Source: JASJBU01 sp965372385 (lineage in GTDB: Bacteria > Pseudomonadota > Gammaproteobacteria > Chromatiales > Chromatiaceae). From it: 7,806 bases of DNA. This document shows positions 5,353 to 7,806 of the stretch, in pieces. The stretch spans positions 1 through 7,806 of the forward strand of contig CBDVCD010000158.1 of the NCBI GenBank assembly GCA_965372385.1, given 5' to 3'. Below the pieces are notes generated by a model that saw only the letters and a list, made by a program, of their open reading frames with translations, was not told the origin of the DNA and did not search any database. The number at the start of each line of letters is the position of its first letter. The stretch's first letter is position 1. A program made the translations under genes and the position numbers.

Positions 5353-5404
5353 TTTATGCGCGCCTGGTTTCTTCGCTCTGAAATCCCCCTGACCCGAAAT
5401 CACC

Positions 5405-5450
5405 TATGCATGCATAAGTATACCCTTCTATAACAGAGCGGTTATGCATA
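5405..5450. promoter_or_regulatory. Promoter-like region of the GGDEF gene with two related palindromes
   Basis: The perfect palindrome TATGCATGCATA (5405-5416) and the shorter TATGCATA (5443-5450) flank a -10-like TATAAC (5429-5434); no good -35 is visible. The two sites share the same half-sequence and are placed as operators might be. A start near 5441 would almost coincide with the first in-frame ATG (5444), which favours a later translation start. Confidence 0.3.
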
Positions 5451-6700
5451 CAATGATATATCCCTGCCTACCGATGCAGTTCAAGGCGGACTCAACCATG
5501 TCTGACGTAGACTCAACCATGTCTGACGTAAAATTATCCGAATCACCTGATCACCCTTCCGAAATCCGCAATGAGCTTTTCGATATACTTTACAAGTACG
5601 CTCCCACCACCCTCCTCAGCAGCCAACTCGTCGCACTCATTGTTGGCCTAGCCCTATATAATTCGATTGACCCAAAAAGTTTATTAATCTGGCTCGGCAC
5701 AGTGACCCTGTTCAATCTGCTTCGTCTGGCTATGCGATACGTCAGGCCACATTCATTCGGCGACAGGAGATCTTCCACTAGCTGGATAACCCCCTATGTA
5801 TCGATGACATTTTTCGCCGGTTTGAGTTGGGGCATGCTCATAATCTTTTATGATTCATCACTACCACTCCATGCACAAATACTGATTTTGCTTGTTATGG
5901 TCGCTATGCCGATAGCTTCCATGCCAAACAATGCCGTTTTTCTGCCGGTTTTTTATGCCTTTACCATCCCTATCCTCATCGCATTTCAGGCCTGGGCTCT
6001 GCTGATGGTTGAGCAAATCAATTTTGAATTCAGCGCACTGGGAATAGCCTTTGCCATTGTCCTGCTGATCACGGCGCATGCCTACCATAAAAACCTGAAA
6101 CAGAACCTGGAGGAGCAGGCACTGAACAAACGACTGGTCGAAGAACTCTCGCAGTCCAATCGGCAACTTGAAGAGTATGCCTATATCGATCCTTTAACGG
6201 GCCTGACCAATCGACGCTTATTTCATGACCTGGCTGACAATGCCCTGGAAAGATGCAAACGCAACAACAGCAATCTGGCACTCATCCTCATTGATCTCGA
6301 CAACTTCAAGGAGATCAACGACACACACGGTCACTCTGCTGGGGATAGGGTACTTGTCGCCATCGCGGAGTATTTGAAATCCACCTTCAGACAAACGGAT
6401 GCAATCACTCATGCCCATGTGGATACCGCGCGGTTTGGTGGTGACGAATTCATTGTTTTACTGGAAAATATCCATTCAAGTGAGGATGTGGCAAAAGCAG
6501 CTCGTCGTTTTACGCATGAAGTTCGTCAACCCGTGGCAATCGAGAACACAGAAATCACAACCTCCTGCAGTATGGGAATCGCCCTCTATCCTGCCCATGG
6601 TGAAACGATTACGGCCCTGATTCGCAATGCCGATATCGCACTCTACCGGGTCAAGGATGCTGGTCGAAATGACTATCAGTTCTTTGCGGCTGAGAGTTGA
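5444..6700 (+). CDS. Membrane-bound GGDEF diguanylate cyclase
   Basis: The protein probably makes cyclic di-GMP from two GTP at the inner membrane. Numbering is from ATG 5444 (418 aa). Residues about 56-212 hold about six hydrophobic segments (around 58-74, 79-96, 115-136, 143-160, 164-188 and 196-212) without a sensory domain that I can name. A charged helix follows at about 214-245, a likely signalling coiled coil. The GGDEF domain (about 246-415) has DPLTGLTNRR (249-258), metal-binding D284 in LIDLDNF, N292 and D301, and an intact GGDEF at 332-336, so activity is expected. RxxD (RQTD, 316-319) is present but sits 7 residues further from GGDEF than in the classical inhibitory site. No EAL domain is present. 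An exact 21-bp tandem repeat encodes two copies of DSTMSDV. The true start may be ATG 5498, preceded by AAGGCGGA (5483-5490), giving 400 aa. Confidence 0.92.
   Translation: MHTMIYPCLPMQFKADSTMSDVDSTMSDVKLSESPDHPSEIRNELFDILYKYAPTTLLSSQLVALIVGLALYNSIDPKSLLIWLGTVTLFNLLRLAMRYVRPHSFGDRRSSTSWITPYVSMTFFAGLSWGMLIIFYDSSLPLHAQILILLVMVAMPIASMPNNAVFLPVFYAFTIPILIAFQAWALLMVEQINFEFSALGIAFAIVLLITAHAYHKNLKQNLEEQALNKRLVEELSQSNRQLEEYAYIDPLTGLTNRRLFHDLADNALERCKRNNSNLALILIDLDNFKEINDTHGHSAGDRVLVAIAEYLKSTFRQTDAITHAHVDTARFGGDEFIVLLENIHSSEDVAKAARRFTHEVRQPVAIENTEITTSCSMGIALYPAHGETITALIRNADIALYRVKDAGRNDYQFFAAES
5489..5530 (+). repeat. Exact 2 x 21-bp tandem duplication over the GGDEF gene start
   Basis: Units 5489-5509 and 5510-5530 are identical and begin GACTCAACCATG. 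Each encodes DSTMSDV in frame and each carries an ATG (5498 and 5519). The duplication therefore doubles a possible start codon while keeping the reading frame. No sequence divergence between units suggests a recent or unstable origin by slippage. Confidence 0.95.
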
Positions 6701-6736
6701 TGTACCGCGGCTCAGGGAGATATTTCCAAGAACCCG

Positions 6737-6779
6737 CCTGGCTTCCATTGGGGTTTCCCTCCCTGAATGATTAGCCAGG
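6737..6779 (+). repeat. Inverted repeat in the gap before rluE
   Basis: CCTGGCT (6737-6743) and AGCCAGG (6773-6779) are perfect 7-bp arms 29 bp apart, within the 101-bp gap between the GGDEF gene and rluE. The second arm includes the only purine-rich AGGA upstream of rluE. No T-run follows, so it is unlikely to be a terminator. No clear rluE promoter was found. Confidence 0.35.
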
Positions 6780-6801
6780 ACATCTCAACCCAGAAATTTC
6801 C

Positions 6802-7338
6802 ATGTTGCTCCTGTTCAACAAACCCTATGGGGTTCTGACTCAGTTCACCGCTAGCGATGGGCGTTCAACCCTGGCGGACTATATTCCGCTTAAAAATGTC
6901 TATGCTGCCGGCAGGCTTGACCGGGACAGTGAAGGATTGTTGCTGCTGACCGATGACGGCAAACTGCAACATCGTCTCACCGATCCGAAGGCCAAGACCT
7001 GGAAAAGCTACTGGGTACAGGTGGAGGGAGTACCGAGTGATAAAGCCATCGAGCAGTTAAAACAGGGAGTTGAACTCAAAGAGGGTCGCAGCCTGCCCGC
7101 CAGGGTAAAACCTATCGACGAGCCCACAATTTGGCCCCGTAATCCCCCCATCAGATATCGCGCCAGCATCCCGACCCGTTGGCTGGAACTGCAGATAAGG
7201 GAGGGCCGCAATCGCCAGATACGACGCATGACCGCGGCTGTCGGTTACCCAACCCTGCGCCTGATCCGCACCAGCATTGGCCAGTGGCGGTTAGGCAGGC
7301 TACAGCCAGGTGAATGGCGTAGAACAGAGAGACAATAG
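6802..7338 (+). CDS. rluE: RluE, 23S rRNA pseudouridine synthase
   Basis: RluE converts a uridine in the 23S rRNA peptidyl-transferase region to pseudouridine (U2457 in E. coli). The 178-aa protein belongs to the RsuA/RluE branch without an S4 domain. The catalytic motif is GRLDRDSEGLLLLT (37-50), with the nucleophilic aspartate D40. LFNKPYGVLTQFT at the N-terminus, PRNPPIRYRASIPT, and EGRNRQIRRMTAAVGYPTLRLIR near the C-terminus match E. coli RluE closely. ATG 6802 is the only sensible start, because a stop (TAG 6772-6774) lies in frame upstream and no other standard start intervenes. Its Shine-Dalgarno is poor: AGGA ends 21 nt upstream. The stop codon TAG abuts the mnmA ATG, so the two genes form an operon of RNA-modification enzymes. 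In E. coli nudJ lies between them; here it is absent. Confidence 0.95.
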   Translation: MLLLFNKPYGVLTQFTASDGRSTLADYIPLKNVYAAGRLDRDSEGLLLLTDDGKLQHRLTDPKAKTWKSYWVQVEGVPSDKAIEQLKQGVELKEGRSLPARVKPIDEPTIWPRNPPIRYRASIPTRWLELQIREGRNRQIRRMTAAVGYPTLRLIRTSIGQWRLGRLQPGEWRRTERQ

Positions 7339-7806
7339 ATGAACCAGGGTCATATCGTCGTCGGCATGTCAGGAGGGGTCGATTCAGCCGTTGCCGCCCT
7401 CCTGTTGCTGGAACAGGGCTACCGGGTGGAAGGCCTCTTCATGAAAAACTGGGAGGAGGATGACAGGGCTGACTACTGTTCCGCGGCTGAGGATCTGGCG
7501 GATGCCCAGGCAGTGGCCAACCAACTGAAGATACCCCTGCACAGCGTCAACTTTTCCACGGAGTATTGGGACCGGGTCTTTGCCTACTTTTTGGACGAAT
7601 ACCGTGCCGGACGCACACCCAATCCCGATGTGCTCTGCAACCGGGAGATAAAATTCAGGGCCTTCCTCGACTATGCCCTGGACCAGTTGGGGGCAGACCG
7701 TATTGCCACCGGACACTATGCAAACCTACAGGAACAGGCGGGGGAGTATTTTCTCCGGCGTGCCGTGGATGAGGCTAAGGATCAGACCTACTTTCTCTAC
7801 ATGCTG
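7339..7806 (+). CDS. mnmA: MnmA, tRNA-specific 2-thiouridylase, N-terminal part (cut by window edge)
   Basis: MnmA adenylates and thiolates U34 of the Lys, Glu and Gln tRNAs, taking sulfur from the IscS-Tus relay. The 156 codons in the window cover roughly the first 40 percent of a family protein of about 360-370 aa. The PP-loop ATP site GMSGGVDS is at 9-16, the first catalytic cysteine C100 is in GRTPNPDVLCNREIKF, and TGHYA (124-128) and DQTYFLYML (148-156) are family hallmarks. The second catalytic cysteine lies beyond the window. The start ATG 7339 follows the rluE stop TAG directly (TAGATG), with a purine-rich GAGAGAC just upstream, which suggests translational coupling. Confidence 0.97.
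   Translation, partial: MNQGHIVVGMSGGVDSAVAALLLLEQGYRVEGLFMKNWEEDDRADYCSAAEDLADAQAVANQLKIPLHSVNFSTEYWDRVFAYFLDEYRAGRTPNPDVLCNREIKFRAFLDYALDQLGADRIATGHYANLQEQAGEYFLRRAVDEAKDQTYFLYML

Noticed and set aside
5189..5392. 67-codon frame through the palindrome and the terminator
   Set aside because: It crosses the inverted repeat and a strong intrinsic terminator, and its composition follows the palindrome. It is not a credible gene.

Overview
The window looks like a chromosomal housekeeping segment from a gammaproteobacterium. The block infA(+) / clpA(-) / clpS(-) / cspD(+), followed by rluE-mnmA(+), follows the gene neighbourhood known from Pseudomonas and, in part, E. coli. ClpS, CspD, IF-1 and RluE all read as close relatives of the gammaproteobacterial proteins. 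I cannot name a genus from sequence alone. A Chromatiales-like or sulfur-oxidiser-related lineage is only a guess.

Bases 1-1620 hold a leftward methionine/SAM unit. A strong promoter (about 1522-1550, minus strand) starts a leader that I recognise as a SAM-II riboswitch (1462-1515). An 8-bp candidate antiterminator and an intrinsic terminator follow, then metZ (O-succinylhomoserine sulfhydrylase), then the first 54 codons of a class I SAM-dependent methyltransferase that runs off the left edge. The leader reads as a transcription attenuator: abundant SAM would lock the aptamer, free the terminator and switch off sulfhydrylase synthesis. SAM-II is best known from Alphaproteobacteria, so this is one of the two most interesting items here.

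Bases 1570-4532 hold infA, facing and almost touching the clpS-clpA operon. clpS encodes the N-end-rule adaptor and clpA the AAA+ unfoldase of the ClpAP protease; both are intact with all key motifs.

Bases 4533-5352 hold the clpS/cspD divergent region and cspD itself. cspD has a strong promoter, a leader of about 190 nt with a possible 16-codon upstream ORF and a hairpin, and the cold-shock-domain gene. The 180 bp downstream of cspD (5136-5315) form a nearly complete palindrome with 25-nt terminal arms. The sequence TTA flanks it exactly on both sides, and it lies between cspD and an intrinsic terminator. It is either a MITE-like insertion or a rod-shaped structured RNA. It is the second standout item.

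Bases 5353-7806 hold a membrane-bound GGDEF diguanylate cyclase with an exact 21-bp tandem duplication over its probable start, sitting where icd lies in Pseudomonas. rluE (23S rRNA pseudouridine synthase) follows, then mnmA (tRNA U34 2-thiolase), which starts on the base after the rluE stop codon and is cut by the right edge.
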